From positions 674,187-738,186 of the forward strand of contig NZ_JAJAGO010000001.1 of assembly GCF_025165795.1 (NCBI RefSeq): a stretch of DNA of 64,000 nt, given 5' to 3'. Of the stretch, positions 37,224 through 46,775 are shown one piece after another. Numbering within the stretch: position 1 is the first letter of the stretch; every line of letters starts with the position of its first letter. The position numbers and the translations under genes were made by a program. This DNA is from Streptomyces gossypii. GTDB lineage: Bacteria; Actinomycetota; Actinomycetes; Streptomycetales; Streptomycetaceae. Under the pieces are notes generated by a model that made no database searches, was not told where the DNA came from, and saw only the letters and a list, made by a program, of their open reading frames with translations.

Positions 37224-38348
37224 TCAGCTCAGCAACTGCGTCAGGTCATGGGCCGGCAGTCCGTGCGCCTCCGCGACCGGGCCGTAGACGACCGCACCCT
37301 CATGGGTGTTGAGGCCCTTGGCCAGTGCCGCGTCCCGGCGCAGCGCTTCCCGCCAGCCGCGGTTCGCCAGCTCCACGATGTACGGCAGTGTGGCGTTGGT
37401 GAGCGCGTAGGTCGAGGTGTTCGGCACCGCGCCGGGCATGTTGGCGACGCAGTAGAAGACGGAGTCGTGCACCCGGAAGGTCGGTTCGGCGTGCGTGGTC
37501 GGCCGGGAGTCCTCGAAGCAGCCGCCCTGGTCGATCGCGATGTCGACAAGGACACTGCCCGGCTTCATCCGCGAGACCAGCTCGTTGGTGACCAGCTTCG
37601 GCGCCTTGGCCCCGGGGATCAGCACGGCACCGATCACCAGGTCGGCCTCGAGCACGGCCTGCTCCAGCGAGTAGGCGTTGGACGCCATCGTCTGCACCGT
37701 GGTGCCGAAGACCCGGTCGGCGTCTCGCTGCTTGTTCACGTCCTTGTCGAGCAGCGTGACATGGAAGCCCATGCCGACCGCGATCTGGGTGGCGTTCCAG
37801 CCCGAGACGCCACCGCCGATGATGACCGCGCGCCCCGCGCTCGTGCCCGGCACGCCGCCGGGCAGCACGCCGCGCCCGCCGGCCGAGCGCATCAGGTGGT
37901 AGGCGCCGACCTGCGGCGCGATCCGGCCCGCGACCTCGGACATCGGGGCGAGCAGCGGGAGGCTGCCGTTGGCGCTCTCCACCGTCTCGTACGCGATGGC
38001 CGTGGTCCCCGACTCCAGGAGCGCGTCGGTGCAGGCGCGGGAGGCGGCGAGATGCAGGTAGGTGAAGAGCGTCTGGTCCTTGCGGAGCCGGTGGTACTCC
38101 TCCGCTATCGGCTCCTTGACCTTCAGCAGCAGGTCCGCGGTCGCCCAGACGGCGTCGGCATCGGCCTGGATGACGGCGCCGGCCGCGATGTACTCCTCGT
38201 CCGTGATGGAGGAGCCGGATCCGGCTCCCCGCTGCACATGGACCTCGTGTGCGTTTCGCACGAGTTCATGCACGCCGGCCGGGGTGATGGCCACGCGGAA
38301 CTCGTTGTTCTTGACCTCGGTGGGGATGCCGACCTTCACGTCGATCAC
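37224..38348 (-). CDS. ald: Alanine dehydrogenase
   Basis: 374 residues, normal length. Interconverts L-alanine and pyruvate with NAD and ammonia. [16 protein letters not shown] opens the protein; KVKEP and [10 protein letters not shown] hold the catalytic lysine and histidine, and the NAD loop is [26 protein letters not shown] and [17 protein letters not shown] are family segments. The GTG start is chosen by family length, with AAGGA just upstream; longer in-frame starts add unrelated sequence. It is transcribed toward parA, 164 bases after the STAND gene, with an A/T-richer promoter region between them. Confidence 0.95.
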   Translation of the reverse strand: MIDVKVGIPTEVKNNEFRVAITPAGVHELVRNAHEVHVQRGAGSGSSITDEEYIAAGAVIQADADAVWATADLLLKVKEPIAEEYHRLRKDQTLFTYLHLAASRACTDALLESGTTAIAYETVESANGSLPLLAPMSEVAGRIAPQVGAYHLMRSAGGRGVLPGGVPGTSAGRAVIIGGGVSGWNATQIAVGMGFHVTLLDKDVNKQRDADRVFGTTVQTMASNAYSLEQAVLEADLVIGAVLIPGAKAPKLVTNELVSRMKPGSVLVDIAIDQGGCFEDSRPTTHAEPTFRVHDSVFYCVANMPGAVPNTSTYALTNATLPYIVELANRGWREALRRDAALAKGLNTHEGAVVYGPVAEAHGLPAHDLTQLLS

Positions 38349-38512
38349 AGTCCTTGCCTGGAAGGGTGCGGGTGAGACCGAGGGGAACCCTTGCACATCA
38401 GCATATAGGGGTGGATGCCGGATGCCCTTGGGAAGTCCACGGCCAGACAAGTTTAATGAAGGATCGACCCCTGTCCAGCCTTGCAAAGCTTCAATTCTTG
38501 CGCAGAAGGCTA

Positions 38513-40657
38513 TTAGTTTCGCAGGTTGCGTCCGGCGATGGCGGAGGTATCACCACTCGTCTCCGACTCCTCACCCTGCGTGCTTCCCGCGGGCCACCCG
38601 AGGAGCCCTTCGGCGGCGTCGCGGTGCGCCTGCGCCGTCACCGGGTCGTCGGCCCGGTCGCAGGCGTCCGCCAGCCGGAGCCGCAGCACCGCCTGCAGCC
38701 CGTCGTCGCCGGACCGGCGCGCGGCGGCGAGCGCCTCCTGTGCGGTCCGGAGCGAGTCGTACGGACGGCCGGCGAAGTCCAGCACCCGTGCGACCTCACT
38801 CAGGGCCCGCGCGTTCCCGAGCTGGTCCCGCAGCCTGCGGTGCACCGCCGCCGCGGCCCGCCACTCGCGCAGCGCGTCCCCCCAGCGCCCCTCGTGCAGA
38901 TGCGCGGCGCCGAGGCGGCCGTGCAGCCGGGCGGCCGAGGGCAGGTCGCCGTCCGTCTGGCGCAGCGCGAGCGCGCGGTCGTACCAGTCGGCGGCACGGG
39001 CCCAGTCGCCTAGCTCGGCGTACGCACCGCCCAGCGACTCCAGGGCACGGGCAACCGCGGCGTGGTCGCCGCAGGCGCGGGAGGCGTCCAGCGCCGCGCG
39101 GTAGCGGGTGACGGCCTGTTCGAGGCGGCCCCAGCGGGCGTCCTGGTCCGCGAGGTTGAGCAGCGCCGCCGTCCGTTCCCGCTGCAGGTCGCGGCGCTCC
39201 GCGACGCACAGGACCAGCTCGTGCAGCCGGTAGATCTCAGGTGCGGACTCCTCCGGAGTGCGGTGCGCGCCGAAGGCGCGGGACAGCGCGTGGATCAGGC
39301 GGCGCGCGAGGGTGTCCAGTTCACCGCCGCCCTCCGCGACGGCCAGCTGGGCGGCGGCGAGTATCGCGGCACGGCGCAGCTCCAGCCAGCGGCCGGCCTC
39401 GGCGGCACTGGTGAAGCGCAGTTCGCGGGGCAGGCCCGCCAGTTTCTTCCGGGCGGGTGAGCCGGTCGGCTCCCTCACGGCCCAGCACGCCTGCAGTCGG
39501 CGCACGGTCCGCTCCAGCATCCTGGCCCGGGCCAGCATCAGCTCCGCGGGCCGCTCCTCCGCCTCCAGCGCGGCGCGCAGCAGCGGGTCGAGGCAGCCTG
39601 GCACCGTGTAGCAGCGTTCCCACGGGGGCGGCGCGTACGCCCGCCCGCCCGCGCCGTGAGCTGCGACGCCGTGGCCTGCCGTGGCGGGCTCCCCGGTGCG
39701 GTGGTGCAGCAGACCCAGTTCCGTCAGCTCCTCCAGCGCCGCGCCCGCGGCGTCCACCCCGCAGCCCGCGAGGGCGGAGGCGGTGTGCGCGTCCACCACA
39801 CCGGCCGGTGCGAGTGCGAGCAGCCGCAGCAGCCTGGCGGCGGAGCGCGGCAGCGAGGCGTGCACGAGGCGGAAGGCGCGGGCGAGGAAGTCGGTGTTCC
39901 GCTCCTCGGGCGGTGCGGGCACGGCCTCCAGCCGCGCGGTCGCGTCGGAAACCGACAGCTTGGGCTGGGCGGCCAGCCAGCCGCCGATCAGGCGCAGGGC
40001 GGCGGGCAGATCGCCGCACGCCTCCGCCAGCGACTCGGCACGGCGCGGGTCGACGGTGATCCGTGGGGCGGCTCCGGCCCAGCCGCGCAGGAGTTCGACA
40101 GACGCGGCCCGGTCCAGGCCGCCCAGCGTGCAGGGCCGTACGTCGGGCACGCCGGTCAGCGGTCCGGCGGCGACAGCCACGACGAGGCAGTCGCGGCTGT
40201 CGGGCAGCAGTTCGAGCAGCTGCTCGGGGTGATGGACGTCGTCGAGCAGCAGCAGGGCACGGCGGCCGGAAAGGGCGGCGCGCAGCTCGGCGGTCAGATC
40301 GTCCTGGTCGGCGCCGGGCGGTGCCGCCCCGTGCCCCAGTGCGCCGAGCAGATCGCGGACGGTGCGCTCGATGGGCACCGGCGACCCGCCCGGATCGAGC
40401 AGCCGGGCCCGCAGGACGCCGTCCGGGTAGTCCCCGGCCAGCTGCCGGGCCAGCTCCTCGGCCAGCGTGGTGCGGCCGGAGCCGGGGCGGCCAGCGATGA
40501 GCAGGACACGGCTCTGCGGGGCCGGACGGCCGGAGAGGGTGTGAAGACCGGCGCGTTCGATGTCCGCCCGCAGTTCGCGCAGTTCGCGTACGCGACCCGT
40601 GAATCCGCCCGCCGCGTACGGACTCGGCCCACCGCCCCGCACCGCCTGATCCGTCAC
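38513..40657 (-). CDS. STAND-type ATPase with tetratricopeptide repeats
   Basis: 714 residues. FTGRVRELRELRADIERA is the typical lead-in of AfsR-like STAND proteins. Walker A is GRPGSGRT and Walker B ALLLLDDV, followed by the GLPAAL-type GDLPAALRLIGGWLA (GxP motif) and a winged-helix region. The C-terminal third holds tetratricopeptide repeats (ALLNLADQDARWGRLEQAVTRY, ALESLGGAYAELGDWARAADWY, LHGRLGAAHLHEGRWGDALREW). There is no N-terminal DNA-binding or catalytic effector domain, so if it signals it must act through a partner. The GTG start has no strong ribosome-binding site. It lies between nudix and ald, where some actinobacteria have xerD. Confidence 0.82.
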   Translation of the reverse strand: MTDQAVRGGGPSPYAAGGFTGRVRELRELRADIERAGLHTLSGRPAPQSRVLLIAGRPGSGRTTLAEELARQLAGDYPDGVLRARLLDPGGSPVPIERTVRDLLGALGHGAAPPGADQDDLTAELRAALSGRRALLLLDDVHHPEQLLELLPDSRDCLVVAVAAGPLTGVPDVRPCTLGGLDRAASVELLRGWAGAAPRITVDPRRAESLAEACGDLPAALRLIGGWLAAQPKLSVSDATARLEAVPAPPEERNTDFLARAFRLVHASLPRSAARLLRLLALAPAGVVDAHTASALAGCGVDAAGAALEELTELGLLHHRTGEPATAGHGVAAHGAGGRAYAPPPWERCYTVPGCLDPLLRAALEAEERPAELMLARARMLERTVRRLQACWAVREPTGSPARKKLAGLPRELRFTSAAEAGRWLELRRAAILAAAQLAVAEGGGELDTLARRLIHALSRAFGAHRTPEESAPEIYRLHELVLCVAERRDLQRERTAALLNLADQDARWGRLEQAVTRYRAALDASRACGDHAAVARALESLGGAYAELGDWARAADWYDRALALRQTDGDLPSAARLHGRLGAAHLHEGRWGDALREWRAAAAVHRRLRDQLGNARALSEVARVLDFAGRPYDSLRTAQEALAAARRSGDDGLQAVLRLRLADACDRADDPVTAQAHRDAAEGLLGWPAGSTQGEESETSGDTSAIAGRNLRN

Positions 40658-40691
40658 GGGCCACGCTCCCGTCCCTCTGAGCCGTGCGTAC

Positions 40692-40719
40692 GAGCCCGCT
40701 CGCGGGCGCGAGCGGGCTC
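40692..40719. terminator. Hairpin upstream of the STAND gene
   Basis: A perfect 12-base-pair stem (40692-40703 with 40708-40719) and a 4-base loop. It probably ends the pyrG-nudix transcript before the STAND gene. Confidence 0.7.
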
Positions 40720-40896
40720 ACCGAGCGTAAGTCACCCGGACCCGCTCCCGTCGGAGCGCATGGCTGACGGCTACGGCAAAGATCACCGCATCGGATCACC
40801 GCACTCGGCCGCGGCCGGTGGATCTCCCCGGTCCCGCCCCCTCCCGGCCCGTTCGGCATGCGGCTCCGCCGTGCGGGGAGGCTCCGCCCCGGACCC

Positions 40897-40986
40897 GGTC
40901 CTCAAACGCCGGACAGGCTGGAGAGCAGCCCTTCCGGCCTTTGAGGACCAGCCCCGCGAACCCGGCGGGATCCAAACGACAGGCCC
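40897..40986. repeat. Streptomycete-type intergenic hairpin repeat
   Basis: GGTCCTCAAA and TTTGAGGACC (40897-40906 with 40940-40949) close an imperfect stem that continues with CGCCGGACAGGCTG against its partner. The right end, reading GGGCCTGTC on the minus strand, reaches the nudix stop codon. From memory, hairpins with CTCAAACGCCGGAC ends are dispersed in Streptomyces. The rest of the 329-base gap is GC-rich without a gene. Confidence 0.6.
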
Positions 40987-41636
40987 TAGTCCTCGAACGG
41001 CCGGGCGGGCCAGGGCGCGTCCGCGGGACGCAGTGCGTCGAGGCCCTCGCCCGCCAGCGCGGCAGTCAGCGCCAGCGTGCCGACGGCCAGGCTGTTGTTG
41101 TTCAGTTCTCCGCCCAGCACCGCCCGTACGAGCTGGGGCAGGGGCACCCGGGCCTGCTCCATCTCGGCCTCCTCCCCGGTGACCTCGAAGCGGGGGCGGT
41201 CCGCCGTGGAGATCTGCCGGGCGAGGAAGATCCGTACGGCCTCGTCGCAGCCGCCGGGCGTCGTGTACACGTCCACCAGGACCCGCCAGTCCTCGGCCTT
41301 CACGTGGGCCTCCTCGTACAGCTCGCGCTGGGCGGCGTGCAGCGGGTTCTCCCCCGGTACGTCCAGCAGACCGGCCGGGATCTCCCACAGCTTCCGCCGC
41401 ACCGGATGCCGGTACTGGCTCAGCACCAGCACCCGCTCCCGCTCGTCCAGGGCGACGACGGCGACAGAGCCGGGATGCACCTGGTAGTCGCGGCGGGCGG
41501 TTGTGCCGTCGGGCATCCGCACGTCGTCCGTGCGGATGCTGGTCTTTGCACCGCGGAACGGCATCGCGGTCGCCGTGACCGGCCACTCCTGAGGGGCGTC
41601 CGCGATGTGCGGTACGTCGGCGTTCTGCTCTGCCAT
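40986..41636 (-). CDS. NUDIX hydrolase, ADP-ribose pyrophosphatase type
   Basis: 216 residues. The Nudix box is GLLDVPGENPLHAAQRELYEEAH, with the REL-EE core intact. RDYQVHPGSVAVVALDE and LVLSQYRHPVRRKLWEIPAG match the ADP-ribose pyrophosphatase subfamily, which hydrolyses ADP-ribose to AMP and ribose 5-phosphate. The ATG is three bases after the pyrG stop, so the two are surely co-translated; the same pair occurs in M. tuberculosis from memory. The substrate is inferred from subfamily only. Confidence 0.9.
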   Translation of the reverse strand: MAEQNADVPHIADAPQEWPVTATAMPFRGAKTSIRTDDVRMPDGTTARRDYQVHPGSVAVVALDERERVLVLSQYRHPVRRKLWEIPAGLLDVPGENPLHAAQRELYEEAHVKAEDWRVLVDVYTTPGGCDEAVRIFLARQISTADRPRFEVTGEEAEMEQARVPLPQLVRAVLGGELNNNSLAVGTLALTAALAGEGLDALRPADAPWPARPFED

Positions 41637-41639
41637 GGT

Positions 41640-43334
41640 TCAGCCCTCGTTCCCGGCGGCGCCGGACTGCGCGGTGCGCGCGTCCCGCTGCCGGGCGACG
41701 GCGGCCTTCACCAGCCCGGCGAAGAGCGGATGCGGACGGGTCGGGCGCGAGCGCAGCTCCGGATGGGCCTGGGTGGCCACCAGGTACGGGTGGATCTCGC
41801 GCGGGTATTCGACGTACTCGACGAGCTTGTTGTCCGGGGAGGTGCCGGAGAAGTGGAGCCCGGCCTTCTTCTCCAGTTCGGAACGGTAGGCGTTGTTGAC
41901 CTCGTAGCGGTGCCGGTGCCGCTCCTCGACGTACTGTTCGCCGCCGTAGACCTCGCGCACGATCGATCCCTCGGCGAGCCTGGCCGGGTACATGCCCAGC
42001 CGCATGGTGCCGCCCATATCGCCCTCACCGGCCACGATGTCCAGCTGCTCCTCCATCGTGGAGATCACCGGATCGGTGGCGGCCTGGTCGAACTCCGTGG
42101 AGTTGGCGCCGGTGACTCCCGCGAGGTTGCGGGCGGCCTCGATGACGATGCACTGGAGACCCAGGCAGAGCCCCAGCAGGGGGATGCGCTGCTCGCGTGC
42201 GTAGGTGATGGCGGAGAGCTTCCCCTCCACGCCCCTGTCGCCGAAGCCGCCGGGTACGCAGACCGCGTCGACGTCGCTGAGCTGCCGCTCGGCGCCCGCC
42301 GCGGTGCGGCAGTCGTCGGAGGTGACCCACTTGATGGTGACCCGGGCGCTGTTGGCGAAGCCGCCGGCACGCACGGCCTCGGTCACCGAGAGATACGCGT
42401 CGGGCAGGTCGATGTACTTGCCGACCAGCGCGACGGTGACCTCGTGCTCGGGCTGGTGCACCCGCTGCAGCAGGTCGTCCCACTGGGTCCAGTCGACATC
42501 GCGGAAGGGCAGGTCCAGGCGGCGGACGACATAGGCGTCCAGGCCCTCCGCGTGCAGCACCTTGGGGATGTCGTAGATCGACTTGGCGTCGATGGCGGCG
42601 ACAACGGCCGCGTCGTCCACGTCGCACATCAGGGAGATCTTGCGCTTGATGGCGACGGGGACCTCGCGGTCGGCGCGCAGCACGATCGCGTCGGGCTGGA
42701 TGCCGATGCTGCGCAGGGCGGCCACCGAGTGCTGGGTGGGCTTCGTCTTCAGCTCGCCGGAGGGGCCGATGTAGGGCAGCAGGGAGATGTGAATCACGAA
42801 GACGTTGTCCCGGCCGACCTCGTGCCGCACCTGGCGTACGGCCTCCAGGAAGGGCAGTGACTCGATGTCGCCGACGGTGCCGCCGACCTCGGTGATCACC
42901 ACGTCGACGTCCTCGGTGGCCATCCGGCGGATGCGGTGCTTGATCTCGTTGGTGATGTGCGGGATCACCTGCACGGTGTCGCCGAGGTACTCGCCGCGCC
43001 GTTCCTTGGCGATCACCGAGGAGTAGACCTGCCCGGTGGTGACGTTGGCGGAGCCGTCCAGGTCGACGTCGAGGAAGCGCTCGTAGTGTCCGATGTCCAG
43101 ATCGGTCTCGGCGCCGTCGTTGGTGACGAACACCTCGCCGTGCTGGAAGGGGTTCATCGTGCCCGGGTCGACGTTCAGGTATGGGTCGAGCTTCTGCATC
43201 GTGACCCGCAGCCCGCGCGCCTTGAGCAGCGCGCCCAGACTGGAAGCCGTGAGCCCCTTGCCGAGAGAGGAGGCGACACCCCCGGTGACGAAGAGGTGCT
43301 TGGTCGTCGTGGAGGACGAGGATCGGGTCGGCAT
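41640..43334 (-). CDS. pyrG: CTP synthase
   Basis: 564 residues. Makes CTP from UTP, ATP and glutamine. The synthetase half opens with [15 protein letters not shown] (P-loop) and has [13 protein letters not shown]. The glutamine amidotransferase half (from about 300) has the nucleophile cysteine in LLGLCLGLQ and the His/Glu pair in [12 protein letters not shown]. The ATG (MPTRSSSST) has no clear ribosome-binding site; the open frame continues far upstream but with sequence not like the family. First gene of the pyrG-nudix pair. Confidence 0.95.
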   Translation of the reverse strand: MPTRSSSSTTTKHLFVTGGVASSLGKGLTASSLGALLKARGLRVTMQKLDPYLNVDPGTMNPFQHGEVFVTNDGAETDLDIGHYERFLDVDLDGSANVTTGQVYSSVIAKERRGEYLGDTVQVIPHITNEIKHRIRRMATEDVDVVITEVGGTVGDIESLPFLEAVRQVRHEVGRDNVFVIHISLLPYIGPSGELKTKPTQHSVAALRSIGIQPDAIVLRADREVPVAIKRKISLMCDVDDAAVVAAIDAKSIYDIPKVLHAEGLDAYVVRRLDLPFRDVDWTQWDDLLQRVHQPEHEVTVALVGKYIDLPDAYLSVTEAVRAGGFANSARVTIKWVTSDDCRTAAGAERQLSDVDAVCVPGGFGDRGVEGKLSAITYAREQRIPLLGLCLGLQCIVIEAARNLAGVTGANSTEFDQAATDPVISTMEEQLDIVAGEGDMGGTMRLGMYPARLAEGSIVREVYGGEQYVEERHRHRYEVNNAYRSELEKKAGLHFSGTSPDNKLVEYVEYPREIHPYLVATQAHPELRSRPTRPHPLFAGLVKAAVARQRDARTAQSGAAGNEG

Positions 43335-43752
43335 GGCCAAGAGGAAGCTCCCGTGGGTCGCGAGGTGAAGTGCGTACCGGCGCCCCGGGCGGTCCGATGC
43401 TCGGGGGTGCCGTCGCTGCGGTTCGGGGGGCTGCCGTATCGACGGATCGAGATGCCCTGCCCACCGGTCACGGGCGACCAGGTTATCAGCGACGGGCACC
43501 GGCCGCGCCACCCGGCATCCGCGTGGTGCCTGCCGGGTGTCTTCCCGGTGCACCCCAGGGGCCGTTCCGCAAGCCTTCCCGCGGCCTCGCGGGTGCCTCC
43601 CGGTCACCGGTGCGGGCTTCCGGCGCGACCGGACTCGCGAAGCGTGCACGGATCACCGCACGCGCATCGTAAGCTGCACGGACCACCCGTATGGGCAGAG
43701 GGAAGTACGCGCGTCCCGCGGGGGCGTAGCCGCAGGTTGACTGGAGATTCAC
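43335..43752. other. 418-base divergent region between pyrG and the GH15 gene
   Basis: No gene. GCACGGATCACCGC (from about 43647) and GCACGGACCACCCG (from about 43677) form an imperfect direct repeat that might be a regulator site. GGAG at 43742 serves the GH15 gene. Confidence 0.35.
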
Positions 43753-45558
43753 GTGGCTGGGCGCATCGAGGATTACGCACTTATCGGGGACATGCAGACT
43801 GCCGCCCTCGTCTGCCGGGACGGCTCGGTGGACTGGCTGTGCCTGCCGCGTTTCGACTCTCCCGCAGTCTTCGCCGGGCTGCTGGGGACCGAGGAGCACG
43901 GCTTCTGGCGGCTGGGCCCCGCACACGCGACCGGTGGCGAACCGCCTCCGGCGACCCGTCGGCGCTACCGCAGCGACTCCCTCGTACTGGAGTCCGAGTG
44001 GGACACCCCGCGAGGCCGGGTCCGCGTGATCGATTTCATGCCGCCGCGCGGCACGGGCGCACCGCAGCTCATCCGGATCGTGGAGGGGGTCAGCGGCCGG
44101 GTGCCGATGCGCTCCAGCCTGCGGATGCGCTTCTCGTACGGCTGGGTGGTGCCGTGGGTGCACAAGGTGGACCACCGCACCGTCGCCGTCGCCGGGCCCG
44201 ACTCGGTCTGGCTGGACACCGACGCGGAGACGTACGGCAAGGATCTGACCACCTACTCCGACTTCACCGTCGGGCCGGGCGAACGGGTGGCCCTCACCAT
44301 CAGCTGGCAGTCCTCGCACAAGGGTCCGCCGCCGCTGCCGGACCCGGAGGGTGAGCTCGAGGACACCGAGAAGTTCTGGCGCGAGTGGGTCGAGAACTGC
44401 ACGTACCACGGCCCCTACCGTGAGGCGGTCGTCCGCTCGCTGATCACGCTCAAGGCGCTGACCTACGCCCCCACCGGGGGCATCGTCGCCGCCCCGACGA
44501 CCTCGCTGCCCGAGGAGATCGGCGGCTCCCGGAACTGGGACTACCGCTTCACCTGGCTGCGGGACGCCGCGATCACCCTCTCCTCGCTGCTGCGCACCGG
44601 CTATCACGACGAGGCGCGCGCCTGGCGGGAGTGGCTGCTGCGGGCGGTCGCCGGCGACCCGGAGCACCTCCAGATCATGTACGGCATCGCCGGTGAACGC
44701 GATCTGGGTGAGCGCGAACTCACCTGGCTGCCGGGCTACGAGGGCTCCGGCCCGGTCCGGATCGGCAACGGCGCGGCCGGGCAACTCCAGCTGGACGTCT
44801 ACGGCGAGGTGACGGAGGCGCTGCATCTGGCCCACATGACGGGCCTGGCGCGCAACGACTACGCACAACTGCTCCAGCTCAAGCTGATCCACTACCTCGA
44901 GGACCACTGGAACGAACCGGACGAGGGCATCTGGGAGGTGCGCGGCCCCCGCCGCCACTTCGTGCACTCCAAGGTGATGGCGTGGGTGGCCGTCGACCGC
45001 ACGATCAAGCTCATAGAGTCCGGCGAGGTGGACGGACCGCTGGGCCGCTGGCAGCGGCTGCGCGAGGAGATCCACCGGGACGTGTGCCGGAAGGGGTACG
45101 ACCCGGAGCGCAACACCTTCACGCAGTCCTACGGCTCCAAGGAGCTGGACGCCTCCCTGCTGCTGATCCCGCAGATGGGCTTCCTGCCGCCGGACGACAA
45201 GCGCGTCATCGGCACCGTTGAGGCGGTCCAGCGGGAACTGTCCACACCGGACGGCTTCGTGCGGCGCTATCCGACAGTCGGCGACTCTGCGGGCGTGGAC
45301 GGCCTGGAGGGTGACGAGGGCGCGTTCCTCGCCTGCTCCTTCTGGCTCGCCGACGACCTGGCCATGATCGGCCGGGTCGAAGAGGCGCGGCAGCTCTTCG
45401 AGAAGCTCCTGGCCCTGCGGAACGACCTGGGGCTGCTCGCCGAGGAGTGGGATTCCCGGCTGCAACGCCAGGTCGGCAACTTCCCGCAGGCGTTCAGCCA
45501 CGTGCCGATGATCGACACTGCGCTGCGGCTGACCACGTCGGGGGCGTACGGGGGCTGA
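43753..45558 (+). CDS. Glycoside hydrolase family 15 protein (glucoamylase/trehalase type)
   Basis: 601 residues, no signal peptide, so cytoplasmic. The N-terminus IEDYALIGDMQTAALVCRDG and WLCLPRFDSPAVF is the beta-sandwich typical of bacterial GH15. The (alpha/alpha)6 barrel has NWDYRFTWLRDAA, the probable acid in GIWEVRGP, and the probable base in EEWDSRLQRQVGNFPQAFSH. Actinobacterial members include trehalases and glucoamylases; sequence alone does not separate them. The GTG has GGAG seven bases upstream. It is convergent with the GH64 gene, with a hairpin between. Confidence 0.88.
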   Translation: MAGRIEDYALIGDMQTAALVCRDGSVDWLCLPRFDSPAVFAGLLGTEEHGFWRLGPAHATGGEPPPATRRRYRSDSLVLESEWDTPRGRVRVIDFMPPRGTGAPQLIRIVEGVSGRVPMRSSLRMRFSYGWVVPWVHKVDHRTVAVAGPDSVWLDTDAETYGKDLTTYSDFTVGPGERVALTISWQSSHKGPPPLPDPEGELEDTEKFWREWVENCTYHGPYREAVVRSLITLKALTYAPTGGIVAAPTTSLPEEIGGSRNWDYRFTWLRDAAITLSSLLRTGYHDEARAWREWLLRAVAGDPEHLQIMYGIAGERDLGERELTWLPGYEGSGPVRIGNGAAGQLQLDVYGEVTEALHLAHMTGLARNDYAQLLQLKLIHYLEDHWNEPDEGIWEVRGPRRHFVHSKVMAWVAVDRTIKLIESGEVDGPLGRWQRLREEIHRDVCRKGYDPERNTFTQSYGSKELDASLLLIPQMGFLPPDDKRVIGTVEAVQRELSTPDGFVRRYPTVGDSAGVDGLEGDEGAFLACSFWLADDLAMIGRVEEARQLFEKLLALRNDLGLLAEEWDSRLQRQVGNFPQAFSHVPMIDTALRLTTSGAYGG

Positions 45559-45569
45559 CGCCGCGGGTA

Positions 45570-45600
45570 CGGGTGCGCACGGGCAGTCCGTACGCACCCG
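45570..45600. terminator. Hairpin between convergent GH15 and GH64 genes
   Basis: CGGGTGCG pairs with CGCACCCG (8 base pairs), and an inner ACGG/CCGT extends the stem around a 5-base loop. It lies 11 bases after each stop codon. Confidence 0.65.
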
Positions 45601-45611
45601 CGCCCGTGCGG

Positions 45612-46775
45612 TCAGAAGGGCGTGAGTGTCAGCGTGATCTCCGCCGGCGCCCCGTCCTGGATGTACGAGGCGAACCCCTCCACGTCATCGAACGCGAACC
45701 CGTACGCCTTGCCGTCCACCGTCGCGGCGTGCATCGCCTTGGCGTAGAGGTGGGCCGGGTCCCCCTGGTAGAAGCCCGCCGGATCGTTCGTCGGCTGGGT
45801 CGCCGACGCGAGGAGCGTCGTGCGGTTCAGCGCGGCGCCGAGGATGGCGGCGACAGGGCCGGTGACGCCGTCGTTGGGCGCGGCGAGTGCGCCGTCGCAG
45901 AAGAGGACGTCCCGGGTGGAGGGTTTCGCGAAGGAGACGTCGCCCGGACCGCTGAAGGAGAGCCGTCCTCCGCTCACCCGCCCGCGGAAGACACCCGCGT
46001 TCGTGGTGACGCTGAGGTCCCGCGACGCGTAACGGCTCCACACCTCGTCGACGTACGGATCGAAGTAGTCGCCGGGGAAGATGCCGGCGTCGAGTCCGTG
46101 GCCGGGGGCGACGATCCGGCGGTCCCCGTCGACGAGCGACCCGAACGGGCCGTCGGCCAGCTCGGCGAAGACCCTGGCGCGGGCTCCGTCGCGCAGGGTG
46201 CCGGTGGTCTGCTGAGCGGCCCCGTTGAGCTGGATGGCAAGCGGGACGCTGAACATGTCGACCATCGTGGTGTTGCAGAACATGCCGTCGGGGTTGAAGG
46301 TGAACTCCGCGCAGTCGTGCAGCACCGCGTAGTTGGGGTCGGATTCGACCCAGCCCGCCGGATAGGCGAGAGCGGGCTTCCCGTTGCCGTCCTCGACCGC
46401 CCGGAACTTGAGCCGGTCGCCGAGCGCGGTGTAGATCCGGCCGGACATGTGCGGCAGCCGGAGTGTGGTCGTACCGGAGGCGGCCAGCGGGATGGCGTAG
46501 TCGGTGTAGCCGTCGGGCCCGTTGTCCGAGAGCGCGACCGGCCGCACTTCGCCCTCCGGGGTGAGCCGCACCTGGCGGGTGCCGTCGTTGCCGACGACAT
46601 AGAGCCATACCGAGGCGTTGTCGTAGGCGCCGCTGTTGTTGACGATGTGCAGCGGCATCGAGGAGGCTGCCCGGTTTCCGGCTCCGGAGGCCCGGCCGCC
46701 CGCGAGGGTGAGGCCCGCGCCTGCGGCGGCAACGGCGGCGGTCGCGCCGCCCAGCAGTTTCCGTCGGGAGATCAT
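45612..46775 (-). CDS. Secreted endo-beta-1,3-glucanase, GH64
   Basis: 387 residues. A twin-arginine signal peptide (SRRKLLGG, then VAAAGAGLTLAGG) predicts folded export. The GH64 core begins at PLHIVNNSGAYDNASVWLYVVG and has the candidate catalytic residues in CAEFTFN (Glu) and TTMVDMFSVPL (Asp), plus the family segment YVDEVWSRY. GH64 enzymes release laminaripentaose from beta-1,3-glucan such as fungal wall laminarin. The ATG overlaps the GH16 stop by four bases (ATGA), so both glucanases come from one transcript controlled at the operator near 47820. Confidence 0.92.
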   Translation of the reverse strand: MISRRKLLGGATAAVAAAGAGLTLAGGRASGAGNRAASSMPLHIVNNSGAYDNASVWLYVVGNDGTRQVRLTPEGEVRPVALSDNGPDGYTDYAIPLAASGTTTLRLPHMSGRIYTALGDRLKFRAVEDGNGKPALAYPAGWVESDPNYAVLHDCAEFTFNPDGMFCNTTMVDMFSVPLAIQLNGAAQQTTGTLRDGARARVFAELADGPFGSLVDGDRRIVAPGHGLDAGIFPGDYFDPYVDEVWSRYASRDLSVTTNAGVFRGRVSGGRLSFSGPGDVSFAKPSTRDVLFCDGALAAPNDGVTGPVAAILGAALNRTTLLASATQPTNDPAGFYQGDPAHLYAKAMHAATVDGKAYGFAFDDVEGFASYIQDGAPAEITLTLTPF

